46,858 bases of DNA from assembly GCA_023229765.1 (NCBI GenBank), contig JALNYO010000027.1:1-46858 (forward strand), read 5' to 3'. Shown in pieces: positions 1 to 8,387 of the stretch. The notes beneath the pieces were generated by a model. It was not told the DNA's origin. It worked only from the letters and a program-made list of their open reading frames with translations, and did not search any database. Source of the DNA: Syntrophales bacterium. Its GTDB lineage: Bacteria > Desulfobacterota > Syntrophia > Syntrophales > UBA5619. A program made the position numbers and the translations under genes. The stretch's first letter is position 1, and each line of letters begins with the position of its first letter.

Positions 1-2420
1 CCGGAGATTTTTTGGAGGATGTAGATAACCTCTTCGGGGCCTGTTATCGCGTCGTTGTTTACGTCGAGGCGGCAGCTTGGGGCGGATAGGGGGCAGACCA
101 GGTGAGTATCCATGCTGGCCATAAGCCTCAGGGCGATGATCGCGTCTGCCAAATCGATCATGCAGTTGCCGGAAAGATCGCCCGGCGGAAACAGGCCGGT
201 CATCGCGGCGAAGGCATTGATCCGGCCGCCGGAGGCAACCTTGCCGGCGAGGGCGTCGATCTTGTCAACATTGGTTATGATTGAATCACGGACGTCCGCG
301 TAGCCGGCAGTAGGGCATTGGCTGTAAATCAGCCCGGCGAGTCCAGCGACGTGCGGCGCTGCCATAGAGGTGCCGCTTTTATAGCCGTATGGATCGTATG
401 GATTAGTTGATGGTTTATTGATAAGGGTGACCCTCTGAACCCCCGTGCCCGTGCTGAGCATAGCCAGCAGCGCCTCGCCGTCGGCTTTTGTGATCGAAAC
501 CGCCGGTACCCAGACGCCGGGCGAACCAAGCGTTCCGCCCCCTATGTCAAAGTCATCCACGACATCGTTGTAGAAAATAATTCCCTTCGCCCCCTTGGCC
601 TGCGCGTTCAAGGCTTTTTGGGAGAAAGTGAACGCAACTCCGTCACAATTGCCCCTTTTGATCAGGGCGATATTCCCGGAAACGGCGTCGGGAATCTGAT
701 CGATGTATCCCATCATATCGCAGTCATAATTGGTATACCCCATGCCGCTGTCGTAAAGTGCGCCGATAATCCCGGAATCGGAGGTGAGGGCGGCGTATTC
801 CATGCCGATTGCAGGGTATTCGGCCGGCGGCAACAGGTCTATGGCCTTGACGGAGGTTCCGGAAAACGGAAACGTCGAGTAGATGAGGTTGCCGGGAGCG
901 GCGACATCCACCTCAATCTTCCCATAATTGCTTGTACTGGCAAGCGCGTCTGTGGAATCGGTGTTGGCGACGGAGATTATATTGTCAAGATCGTAGCTGG
1001 CCGGATAGATCTTCCCGCTGATATCCAGATCGTTGCTGTAGTTCCCCGCGGCGCAGGCGGCGATTATTCCTTTTTCCCGCAAACGGGCAAAGGCCGCACG
1101 TTCATCAGTGTAGCTTGCATTGCCCCCGAAGCTGCAGTTTACAACCTGTGCGCCGTTGGCGATGGCGTAGTCGATTGCCTCTATAATATCGGCATTGATA
1201 AATTCGGAGCTGTTATCGACATTGACCTTCAGCGGCATGATGCGGACTTTCCAGTTAATGCCGGAGACGCCGACGCCGTTATTGCCCACTGCCCCGACGA
1301 TTCCAGCAACATGCGTGCCGTGGCCGTAGATGTTGTCCGGATCGAACGGGAACGGATTGTTGTCGTTATTGGCGCAATCCCAGCCGTATATGTCGTCAAT
1401 ATAACCGTTGCCGTCATCGTCAACTCCGTCAATACCGGTTTTTTCCGCCTCGTTGATCCAGATATTGTCCCGCAGATCCGGATGAGAATAATCCACACCG
1501 GAGTCAATGACGGCGACGATCACGTCCCGGCTTCCGGTTGAGATATTCCATAGCGCCTCCGCGCCAATCTTTTTGAGGTTCCACTGCCTGGAAAAACTGG
1601 GGTCGTTCGGGGTAGCCTGCGGATAACGGAGCGCGTGCCGCTCGGCATGCTCGACGATTGGAGCTTCCTGATATTGCCTTATCGCCTCAGCTTCGGAAAA
1701 GCCGTCCTGCAGCTTTATCCGCTGCAACCGCAGTTTGGGGAGATTTTTGAGAACGACGCTTCCCAGCCGGGCATGCAGCGCGGCAATCTGCTCCGGGGCT
1801 GCCTCATCTTTAAATTTTACCAGCAGTTCTCCGGCTTTATAGGAAGGTCGTTTTTCAAGATTGGCGGCGTAAGGCGCTGCGGCCGGGGTTTTTGCCTGTT
1901 TCCCTGCGGCGCTCGTTTTTACGATAGAGTCCTCTTGCTGCGAGCTTTTTCCCGACTGCTTCGTGGACGGGGCGCCTTTGCCGTTAGCTGCTGCCAGATG
2001 CGCAGGCGAACCCGTGTTTTTCTCCTTTGCTTCCGCCACAATCAGCGCCCGTAACACGCGCCAGCTTTCCGTCTCCGGCAGGTATTCATAAACAACAGCG
2101 CTGTTTTGGGATATCGCCCGCAGCACCTCTTCTATGGTCGCGGCAAAGAGCTTTACGGTGATTTTGCCTTCGACCCCCGCGCCGATGAGGATGTTTGTCT
2201 TCGTCTTTTGCGCCACGGCCGGCAAAAGTTCGGTGATCTCAGCATTCCTCGCGTCTATCGAGACCTGCCCGTCCTTAGCTTCAACAACAAGATATGGTTG
2301 CGTATTTAATTTTTCGGAAGCTGCACTTGGGGCAGGCGCGGGAAAAAACACGAATGCCGCGAAGAGGGCGGCGATGACCCGTATAGCAAAATATCTTTTA
2401 AGTCCAGAATCCGTAAACAT
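1..2420 (-). CDS. Exported subtilisin-like (S8) protease with secretin-N0-like and dockerin-like domains (C-terminal end beyond window)
   Basis: Reading the minus strand from the ATG at 2420 gives one open frame to the left edge (about 806 residues, stop outside). Order seen: signal peptide (about 1-34); a short domain at about 46-120 (VSIDARNAEITELL ... GKITVKL ... EEVLRAI) that resembles the secretin/TonB short N-terminal (N0/STN) fold; a low-complexity linker to about 190; an I9/fervidolysin-like propeptide; then the S8 catalytic domain with Asp306 (VIDSGVD), His367 (GHGTHVAG) and Ser685 (GTSMAAP). A protease-associated (PA) insertion lies between His and Ser at about 515-650. From about 748 a dockerin-like pair of calcium loops follows (GDLSGNCMIDLADA and LDVNNDAITGPEE). 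The protease is probably secreted by the adjacent T2SS and docked to a cohesin; that is inference. The catalytic triad is intact, so it should be active. Family assignment is firm; the N0-like call is by pattern only. Confidence 0.88.
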   Translation of the reverse strand, partial: MFTDSGLKRYFAIRVIAALFAAFVFFPAPAPSAASEKLNTQPYLVVEAKDGQVSIDARNAEITELLPAVAQKTKTNILIGAGVEGKITVKLFAATIEEVLRAISQNSAVVYEYLPETESWRVLRALIVAEAKEKNTGSPAHLAAANGKGAPSTKQSGKSSQQEDSIVKTSAAGKQAKTPAAAPYAANLEKRPSYKAGELLVKFKDEAAPEQIAALHARLGSVVLKNLPKLRLQRIKLQDGFSEAEAIRQYQEAPIVEHAERHALRYPQATPNDPSFSRQWNLKKIGAEALWNISTGSRDVIVAVIDSGVDYSHPDLRDNIWINEAEKTGIDGVDDDGNGYIDDIYGWDCANNDNNPFPFDPDNIYGHGTHVAGIVGAVGNNGVGVSGINWKVRIMPLKVNVDNSSEFINADIIEAIDYAIANGAQVVNCSFGGNASYTDERAAFARLREKGIIAACAAGNYSNDLDISGKIYPASYDLDNIISVANTDSTDALASTSNYGKIEVDVAAPGNLIYSTFPFSGTSVKAIDLLPPAEYPAIGMEYAALTSDSGIIGALYDSGMGYTNYDCDMMGYIDQIPDAVSGNIALIKRGNCDGVAFTFSQKALNAQAKGAKGIIFYNDVVDDFDIGGGTLGSPGVWVPAVSITKADGEALLAMLSTGTGVQRVTLINKPSTNPYDPYGYKSGTSMAAPHVAGLAGLIYSQCPTAGYADVRDSIITNVDKIDALAGKVASGGRINAFAAMTGLFPPGDLSGNCMIDLADAIIALRLMASMDTHLVCPLSAPSCRLDVNNDAITGPEEVIYILQKIS

Positions 2421-2989
2421 CATAGCTCTTTTTTTCTTACATTGGGATAAGCAGCTGCCGTCTTTTTCACTATCTACAATTGACCCTGCCGGGAGTCAAG
2501 GGGAAGAATTCAGTATCAATAAAAGAGGCCGGTAAAGAATGAATTTACGGCTTGACTTTCTTTCGGCGTGGCGATACCTTTAACCCGCATTTGCAACCCC
2601 CCAATAGTTACCACTTAGAGCGTAATTTTAATAAACCCCCATGCTTGGGGCAAGCACAACTAATGATGAAAGCGTAGCTTAATGTTCATAAAATTGGAAA
2701 TCATGGGTTGCCGGAAGACGTAAAAAAGATCACGATTTAATATAGTGATATTATTGGCATAAATTCTATTTTCATACAAACCCCCATGCTCGTGGGGCAC
2801 AACGAAGCACGAAAATCCCCCCTTACCCCCCTTTGGTAAAGGGGGGATGGGGGGATTTTCATACAAAGCGTAACGTAAGGATGATATTTGCAATTGTCCA
2901 AAGTTATCGCCAAGGGCCGGGAGTTTTTCACTGGGGATGTGCGGGTGTTTCAATTCAATTGGTGAATGTCATAAAAAGGAGGAAAAAAG
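2421..2989. other. Intergenic region between divergent genes with repeat debris
   Basis: This gap separates the minus-strand protease from the plus-strand acylase, so it should hold both promoters; I could not pick convincing -35/-10 pairs. It contains a short stretch near 2634-2665 (aaacccccatgcttgggg and following bases) that recurs in variant form at 2777 and 36573, and the complete 102-bp hairpin repeat at 2759-2860. A strong Shine-Dalgarno (AGGAGG) sits just before the ATG at 2990. I see no gene here. Confidence 0.6.
2759..2860. repeat. 102-bp GC-rich hairpin repeat, copy 1
   Basis: The same 102-bp unit occurs at 6924-7025 with a few substitutions. It begins ataaattctattttcata, passes through a run of C residues and ends in a near-perfect palindrome (2811-2860) built from C6/G6 tracts bounded by GAAAAT and ATTTTC. 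The hairpin would be very stable in RNA. Both copies lie immediately upstream of a gene start (2990 and 7045). Confidence 0.85.
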
Positions 2990-5419
2990 ATGGAAACAAG
3001 AAATTTGCATGCATTGAACAAATCGTCCTTCCATAGGTTTATCTCACTTACTCTTTTAATTTTTTTAATCGTAATTTTTTCCGGTTGTTCCAGTAGCGAC
3101 GATCCCGTACCGCGGGCATCCACGGTTACGACGACGCGCGATGCTCAAGGCGTCTTGTTCATCGCCGGGGCGGAGCAGGACCGTCTCTATGACGTCTTTG
3201 AAGCCATGGGTTACGCTGTGGCTTCAGACCGTCTGTGGCAGGGGGAAACCTTCAGACGATCCGCCCGGGGGCGACTGGCCGAGATATTGGGCGCCGGGAC
3301 CTCGAACGCCTTTTTGAACCAGGACAAGCTGGTGCGCACCACCGGCTATTCCGACCAGGAGCTGGCGGATGGTTTTGCCGCGCTGGGGGCGGAAGAGAAG
3401 GAAGTCATCAATGGTTATGTGGCAGGTTTCAACCGGCGCATTTCCGAGATTCGCAAGGATCCGGCCCTGCTCCCCTTTGAGTTTTCCGCGGTGGGGATCA
3501 CGAGTGCGACGCTGGAGGACTGGAGTTACAAGGATGTGCTGGCGTGGGCCGTGCTGATGATGAGAAATTTTGACGTCGAGGCGCAAAAATCAGGCCAGAT
3601 CGATAATGCTGCATTGTACCAGGGGCTTGTGGCTCAATATGGAACGACCGCAGGGCCAAAAATGTTTGAGGACTTGCGATGGCTTGACGATCCCAGCGCC
3701 TTGACCTATATCCCCAATCCAGTGAAAGTTCCCCTTGCCGTGAGCCAGGCAGCGCGGACGCCGCTGATGGATAACCCGCCGTCCTCACTCCCCGATCTGC
3801 GCGCGGTTGCTGCGAGCATCTCCGAGACGCGGGAACAGATCGACGAAAACCTGAAAAAGATCAATGCTTACGTGAAGATGGGCAGTTATGCCTGGGCGAT
3901 CAAGGGGACCAAAACGGCGACCGGCAATCCGATGCTCTACTCCGGCCCGCAGATGGGATTTACGGTTCCCTCAATCATCGGCGAGGGTTCTATAAAAGCC
4001 GGCGGCTTGAATGTCTCCGGGATGATAATCACGGGGCTTCCCTCCATTGTCATTGGCCGTACTCCTCATCATGCGTGGTCTATGCAGGTGGGGCACGCCC
4101 ACACGGTTGATTACTATATGGAACCGGCGTCGGCAATGACTCTGCACAGGACGGAAACGATCAAGGTCGCCGGCGCAGCGGATGTCTCCCTGCCGATATA
4201 CCGGACGTCTCATGGGCCGGTTATCAACGCGGCTCCCCCCATTGCCTGGAAATATTCTCATTGGGGATATGAATTCAAGGTTATCAAGGCGTATCTTGGC
4301 CTGGCCCGGGCGACCAGCATGGATCAGTTCGGGGCGGCTATTGAAGATGTCCCCTTGTCGCAGCATTTTACATATGTTGACAGGGATGGGAACATCGCTT
4401 ACTGGATGTCGGGCAGGGATCCCGTACGTCCCTATGGCGGCGAATGGCGGATGCCGCAGGGCGCCGTTGGCGCAGCCCTTGAGTGGGATTCGGCAAAGCT
4501 GATTCCGCGCTCAACCGATCGCAACACAAGCCAGGGATATTATTGCGGCTGGAACAATAAGTCGCGTGCGGGGTACCCCAATTCCTGGAATAACGCCAGC
4601 TACTCCTTCGGCCCCTTCCATCGCGCTCATGTGGTTGATGATTACCTTGCGGCGAATAACAATCTTACCTATGACCAGGTCAAGGATATTGCCCTCAATA
4701 TCGCCACGACGGATTCCTTCGGCGGCGGGGGCAATCCATGGAAGTATGTTTCTTCGTATTTCACCACGGCGGTGAATACGGCCCCGGATGCGCCTGTTGC
4801 TGCCCGGACAGCCGCGCTTGCCCTGCTGACCGCATGGGACGGCCATTTCGTGGATGGGGGCGCCGCCTCCTGGGCCACGGGAACGGACCGTGCCGATGCC
4901 TGGATGCTGATGGACGCGTGGATAAAGGAGGTTATTAATCTCACGTTCGAGGAGCTGGACGCCAACGCGACAATTCAAAAGGCAAAGGTCAACGGGGTGC
5001 TCTTCAACACGTTGCTGCATGGCCTGCGAACCGGAGGAGTCACAAACTATTACAATTGGTTCCAAAATGCCGATGGAGCCAAGCCGCAGACCGCCGACGC
5101 GATTATCGTCAAGGCCCTCGACAATGTGCTTGTTACATTGGGAGCTCAGCCCTGGGGCACGGCCAAACGCGGCACCATCGATTTCAAGCACGATATGCTG
5201 GGATTGGTTCACCAGATACCCTTCTCGTCCCGTTCCACCTATGCCCATGTTCTTGAATACGGCAGCGCCGGTCCCCTCAAGATCAAAAGCATGTTCCCAC
5301 TGGGAGAATCCGGGGATATCCGGGTAGGCGGCGGCGGGGCGCCCGCGTTTGACGCAAATTTCTTCACGATGACGCCTGCGTACGACAATTTCGTTTACCG
5401 GGATTTCCCGCTGTTTTAG
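2990..5419 (+). CDS. Penicillin acylase family (Ntn-hydrolase) lipoprotein
   Basis: The 809-residue product begins with a basic N terminus, a hydrophobic segment and a lipobox ending at Cys33 (IFSGC), followed by Ser residues, which suggests an outer-membrane or periplasmic lipoprotein. The rest matches the penicillin G acylase/acyl-homoserine-lactone acylase family: an alpha-like region with the conserved ASDRLWQGE segment, then Gly298-Ser299 in GSYAWAIKG, where autocatalytic cleavage would expose Ser299 as the N-terminal nucleophile of the beta chain. Length fits the family. These enzymes hydrolyse amide bonds of acylated compounds (beta-lactams, N-acyl-homoserine lactones, lipopeptides); the substrate cannot be told here. 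The start is fixed by a strong AGGAGG seven to eight bases upstream. A hairpin terminator follows at 5450, so it is probably a single-gene unit. Confidence 0.88.
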   Translation: METRNLHALNKSSFHRFISLTLLIFLIVIFSGCSSSDDPVPRASTVTTTRDAQGVLFIAGAEQDRLYDVFEAMGYAVASDRLWQGETFRRSARGRLAEILGAGTSNAFLNQDKLVRTTGYSDQELADGFAALGAEEKEVINGYVAGFNRRISEIRKDPALLPFEFSAVGITSATLEDWSYKDVLAWAVLMMRNFDVEAQKSGQIDNAALYQGLVAQYGTTAGPKMFEDLRWLDDPSALTYIPNPVKVPLAVSQAARTPLMDNPPSSLPDLRAVAASISETREQIDENLKKINAYVKMGSYAWAIKGTKTATGNPMLYSGPQMGFTVPSIIGEGSIKAGGLNVSGMIITGLPSIVIGRTPHHAWSMQVGHAHTVDYYMEPASAMTLHRTETIKVAGAADVSLPIYRTSHGPVINAAPPIAWKYSHWGYEFKVIKAYLGLARATSMDQFGAAIEDVPLSQHFTYVDRDGNIAYWMSGRDPVRPYGGEWRMPQGAVGAALEWDSAKLIPRSTDRNTSQGYYCGWNNKSRAGYPNSWNNASYSFGPFHRAHVVDDYLAANNNLTYDQVKDIALNIATTDSFGGGGNPWKYVSSYFTTAVNTAPDAPVAARTAALALLTAWDGHFVDGGAASWATGTDRADAWMLMDAWIKEVINLTFEELDANATIQKAKVNGVLFNTLLHGLRTGGVTNYYNWFQNADGAKPQTADAIIVKALDNVLVTLGAQPWGTAKRGTIDFKHDMLGLVHQIPFSSRSTYAHVLEYGSAGPLKIKSMFPLGESGDIRVGGGGAPAFDANFFTMTPAYDNFVYRDFPLF

Positions 5420-5449
5420 GTCTAACCTGTTAAATTGAAAAAGCCTGTG

Positions 5450-5484
5450 AAAACGCCTCGCCATTTTTGGCGGGGCGTTTTCTT
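5450..5484 (+). terminator. Rho-independent terminator after the acylase gene
   Basis: A 12-bp stem (AAACGCCtCGCC pairing with GGCGgGGCGTTT, one T-G wobble) closes a loop of about six bases and is followed by a T-rich stretch. It lies 30 bp behind the stop codon of the acylase gene and isolates it from the T2SS operon. Confidence 0.75.
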
Positions 5485-5561
5485 AACTCAATTCTGCTGA
5501 CCCCAATTCTGGCCTCGCCGTTGTAGGGGTACGGCATGCCGTGTCATTCTTGCCGACATCC

Positions 5562-5590
5562 TTGAAATAAGATTGGCAGTGTGTTAGATG
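5562..5590 (+). promoter_or_regulatory. Possible sigma70 promoter for the T2SS operon
   Basis: TTGAAA at 5562-5567 (5 of 6 to the -35 consensus) is followed after exactly 17 bases by TAGATG (a poor -10). It is the best candidate between the upstream terminator and gspF but rests on short motifs only. Confidence 0.3.
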
Positions 5591-5628
5591 CAGACGCAAG
5601 GGTAACGGGAAAGGGAAATTGATATCTT

Positions 5629-6858
5629 ATGCCGGTTTATGAATACACAGCGCTTGATGTTGGCGGCCGCAGAAAAAGCGGTGTTGTTGATGCCGGCAGC
5701 CTTGCGGCCGCGCGCCAGAAGCTGCGGGAGAGCAGCGTTTTTCCCGTTGCAATAGGCGAAGCTTCGGGAAGCAGAAATAATGAAACCACTGCCGGCAAGA
5801 CCGCCACGGGCCTTTTCCAACGGGTGGGCCTCCAGGAGCTTTCCGTCATGACGCGGCAACTCGCGACGCTGATCGGGGCGGGGCTGCCCCTGGTGCCTTC
5901 CCTTTCGGCGCTGGCGCCCCAGATACGAAATCAGCTTCTGCGCTCGACAATCGTCCGCATCCGCGAAGAGGTCAATGAGGGGAACAGCCTGACCGGCGCC
6001 CTGTCCCACTTTCCCAAGATATTCCCGCCGTTTTACCTCAACATGGTGCGCGCGGGCGAGGCGTCGGGGACGCTCAATTTGGTTCTGGAGCGGTTGGCCG
6101 ATTTTCAGGAAAATCAGCAGGAGATGAGAACCAAGATCCGCACTGCGCTGGCCTATCCGCTTTTCATGTTTTTCATCGGCAGCGGGGTTTTGCTTTTTCT
6201 GGTGACCTTTGTCGTTCCAAATATCACGAATATTTTCAGTGAGATGCATCAGACGCTGCCGGCGATAACCGTTTTTCTGATCGTGGTCAGCGGGTTTCTG
6301 AAATCATTCTGGTGGATAATCGCCCTGGTTGTCGGCGCCGGGATTGTCGGCTTGCGCTCCTCGATCAAAAAGACGGAAGCGGGGCGCAATTTCTGGGACC
6401 GGCTGAAGCTGAATTTTCCCCTTTTCGGCGGTCTCAACCGCAAGGTTGCCGTCGCACGTTTCAGCCGCACGCTGGGGACGCTCCTCCAGAGCAGCGTCCC
6501 GCTTTTGTCGGCGCTCGAAATAGCCAGAAACGTCGTTGACAATCGTCTAATCGCCAACGAGATCAAAAGGGTGGCGAAGGATGTCGAAGAGGGGCAGAGC
6601 CTTTCCGTTCCGCTTGCCAAGAACCAGTTTTTTCCCCCGATCGCCGTCGAGATGATTGCCGTCGGCGAGCAGAGCGGCAATGTCGAGAAGATGCTATTCA
6701 AGGTTGCCGACGCCTACGAGAAAGAGGTGGAGGCCAATATCGTCATGATCACGTCGCTTCTGGAGCCGGCGATGATCCTCGCGATGGGCGCCGTGGTGGG
6801 GTTCATCGTGATTTCGATCCTGCTGCCCATCTTTGAGATGAACCAGTTGGTGCGTTAA
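5629..6858 (+). CDS. gspF: Type II secretion inner-membrane platform protein GspF
   Basis: The 409-residue protein has the canonical GspF/PilC structure: an N-terminal MPVYEYTALD start, two repeated cytoplasmic helical domains (about 65-190 and 265-390, each opening with a segment such as LSVMTRQLATLIGAGLPL or VARFSRTLGTLLQSSVPL) and three membrane segments near 172-200, 215-245 and 378-402. GspF sits in the inner membrane and couples the GspE ATPase to pseudopilus assembly. It is the first gene of the cluster. A 186-bp gap with a GC-rich hairpin repeat separates it from gspG, while most later genes overlap or abut. The family is unmistakable. Confidence 0.96.
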   Translation: MPVYEYTALDVGGRRKSGVVDAGSLAAARQKLRESSVFPVAIGEASGSRNNETTAGKTATGLFQRVGLQELSVMTRQLATLIGAGLPLVPSLSALAPQIRNQLLRSTIVRIREEVNEGNSLTGALSHFPKIFPPFYLNMVRAGEASGTLNLVLERLADFQENQQEMRTKIRTALAYPLFMFFIGSGVLLFLVTFVVPNITNIFSEMHQTLPAITVFLIVVSGFLKSFWWIIALVVGAGIVGLRSSIKKTEAGRNFWDRLKLNFPLFGGLNRKVAVARFSRTLGTLLQSSVPLLSALEIARNVVDNRLIANEIKRVAKDVEEGQSLSVPLAKNQFFPPIAVEMIAVGEQSGNVEKMLFKVADAYEKEVEANIVMITSLLEPAMILAMGAVVGFIVISILLPIFEMNQLVR

Positions 6859-6923
6859 GCGGCGAACGGAGCGCGTCCGCAGGTCTCAAAAGTTATGCGC
6901 TGTAAGACACGGATATTGTTAGT

Positions 6924-7025
6924 ATAAATTCTATTTTCATATAAACCCCCATGCCCGGGGGGCACAACCAAGTATGAAAATCCCCCCTTGCCCCCCTTTG
7001 GCAAAGGGGGGATGGGGGGATTTTC
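6924..7025. repeat. 102-bp GC-rich hairpin repeat, copy 2, between gspF and gspG
   Basis: Same unit as at 2759-2860, same length and orientation. The palindromic part (6976-7025) ends 20 bases before the gspG start codon. In the transcript it would form a very stable stem upstream of the major pseudopilin gene and could act as a processing or stabilising element; that role is inference. Confidence 0.85.
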
Positions 7026-7044
7026 GAATAGAGAGGAAATGAAA

Positions 7045-7491
7045 ATGAGAAAAGAAAGACGCAATCAACGAGGGTTTACCCTCATCGAACTGATGGTCGT
7101 GATCGTCATCCTCGGCATCCTGGCGGGGCTGATTGTTCCCCGGATTATGGGACGGCCGGACGAGGCGAGGCAGGCGAAGGCGAGAATCCAGATTGAGAGT
7201 CTCGAAACAGCCCTGAAACTGTACAAATTAGACACCGGAAACTACCCGACGACGGAGCAGGGGCTGCAAGCCCTGGTGGAGCCGCCGGCGGTCGGCGCCC
7301 AGGCTGGCAACTGGCGTCAGGGCGGGTATCTGGAAAAGGGAAAGGTGCCGAAGGATCCCTGGGATTACGACTTTATCTATCTTTGCCCCGGGGTCCACGG
7401 GGATTACGATCTGAGTTGTCGCGGCGCCGATGGAGAGCCTGGCGGGGAGGGGAAGAATCGGGACATCAATAGTTGGGAAACCGAAGGTTAA
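7045..7491 (+). CDS. gspG: Type II secretion major pseudopilin GspG
   Basis: The product opens with a short basic leader MRKERRNQRG, then the prepilin cleavage and N-terminal helix FTLIELMVVIVILGILAG, with the +5 glutamate needed for assembly. The globular part has the family's TGNYPTTEQGL, LEKGKVPKDPWDYDF and C-terminal DINSW segments, which belong to the calcium-binding region of GspG. About 148 residues is the normal length. I chose the ATG at 7045 because AGAGG ends eight bases before it; the in-frame ATG at 7039 is too close to that site and 6988 lies inside the repeat. GspG polymerises into the pseudopilus after processing by a GspO peptidase that is not in this window. Confidence 0.95.
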   Translation: MRKERRNQRGFTLIELMVVIVILGILAGLIVPRIMGRPDEARQAKARIQIESLETALKLYKLDTGNYPTTEQGLQALVEPPAVGAQAGNWRQGGYLEKGKVPKDPWDYDFIYLCPGVHGDYDLSCRGADGEPGGEGKNRDINSWETEG

Positions 7492-7501
7492 TGTTCATAG
7501 C

Positions 7502-8023
7502 ATGACCGACCGGGGCTATACGCTGATAGAACTGTCTGTGGTCGTCCTGTTGATCGGGATGATGCTGCTCGTCGCTGTGCCGCGCGTCCGGGATGCCGTC
7601 CTTTCCGACGACCTGAAGGCGGCTACGCGCCGGCTCGTTGGCGCGGCCCGCGAGCTGAAAAATGAGTCGATTCGCGAGCAGGTTGACTATATCCTGCATC
7701 TGGATCTTGCCCATCCAGGGTTTTGGGTTTACAGCGCCGACACCACGCCGGAAAAACTGGCTGAAATCCGTAAAAAGGCGTCCCCTTTTGCCGATGGGTT
7801 GAAAATAACCGACTTCATTCGGCCCGGTGAGGAAAAACAAACAGAGGGAGACGCCGAAATCCGCTTTCATCGCCAGGGGTATGTTGACCCGGCGGTTATT
7901 CATCTTAAAAAAAATGATCGGGAGTTCACCGTTGTTTTCCAGCCGTTTCTTAATACGGTGACTGTTTATGAAAAATATGTCGATTATACATTTGCTGAAG
8001 AAGGACAGACTTTCGGTCGGTAA
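7502..8023 (+). CDS. gspH: Type II secretion minor pseudopilin GspH
   Basis: It has a very short leader (MTDRG) before YTLIELSVVVLLIGMM, a type IV pilin-like N terminus with Tyr instead of Phe at mature position 1 and Glu at position 5. The roughly 170-residue protein has a beta-rich C-terminal part containing AEIRFHRQGYVDPAVIHL, the F-x-G-rich strand typical of GspH. GspH is a minor component that caps or primes the pseudopilus with GspI, J and K. The start at 7502 gives the expected prepilin leader; an in-frame ATG at 7430 would add an unlikely extension overlapping gspG. Its 3' end overlaps gspI by 56 bp in another frame. Confidence 0.88.
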   Translation: MTDRGYTLIELSVVVLLIGMMLLVAVPRVRDAVLSDDLKAATRRLVGAARELKNESIREQVDYILHLDLAHPGFWVYSADTTPEKLAEIRKKASPFADGLKITDFIRPGEEKQTEGDAEIRFHRQGYVDPAVIHLKKNDREFTVVFQPFLNTVTVYEKYVDYTFAEEGQTFGR

Positions 8024-8387
8024 GCCCGGCGCTTTATTACGGAAGCGTGGGTTTACGCTCCTGGAGGTGATGATCGCGATGGCGATTCTGGCGATCGCCT
8101 TGGTCGCGGTTTACCGGTCGCAGTCGCAGAGCATTTTGATGGCGGGAGATTCGCGTTTTCTCACCACGGCAGCGCTGCTCGCCCAGGGCAGAATGGTACA
8201 GTTAGACGCCCTCGGGAGCAGGGCCGAAAGCGGCGATTTCGGGGAAGAATTTCCCGATTATAAATGGCAGGTGACGATAGAAGATACGGAAATTAAACTC
8301 ATCAAAAAGTTTGTTGTGACCGTGGTCAACAGCCGGCTGGCCAAACGCAACGCATACCGATTGATTCTCTACAAGGTGTTGATTTAG
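7968..8387 (+). CDS. gspI: Type II secretion minor pseudopilin GspI
   Basis: The leader ends in LLRKRG before FTLLEVMIAMAILAIALVAV, a class III prepilin signal with the conserved +5 Glu. The mature protein (about 112 residues) contains FPDYKWQVTIEDTEI, typical of the GspI beta region. It forms the tip trimer with GspJ and GspK. The leader from ATG 7968 is 28 residues, long for this family, and overlaps gspH; ATG 7977 or a non-ATG codon nearer the cleavage site is possible, so the start is uncertain by up to about 50 bases. The stop overlaps the GTG start of gspJ by one base, showing translational coupling. Confidence 0.9.
   Translation: MKNMSIIHLLKKDRLSVGKPGALLRKRGFTLLEVMIAMAILAIALVAVYRSQSQSILMAGDSRFLTTAALLAQGRMVQLDALGSRAESGDFGEEFPDYKWQVTIEDTEIKLIKKFVVTVVNSRLAKRNAYRLILYKVLI

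Noticed and set aside
618..1541. Long open frame of 307 codons on the plus strand
   Set aside because: It is antisense to the S8 protease, whose catalytic motifs are all in the minus-strand frame. Its translation is Val/Ile/Asp-rich with no recognisable domain, typical of a shadow of a GC-rich gene.
2757..2865. Possible riboswitch or CRISPR repeat because of the dense hairpin
   Set aside because: Only two copies are present, far apart and without spacers. The structure is a simple GC palindrome with no riboswitch-like conserved loops.
4511..5464. Open frame of 317 codons on the minus strand
   Set aside because: It lies opposite the penicillin acylase gene, has no family resemblance and no ribosome site.
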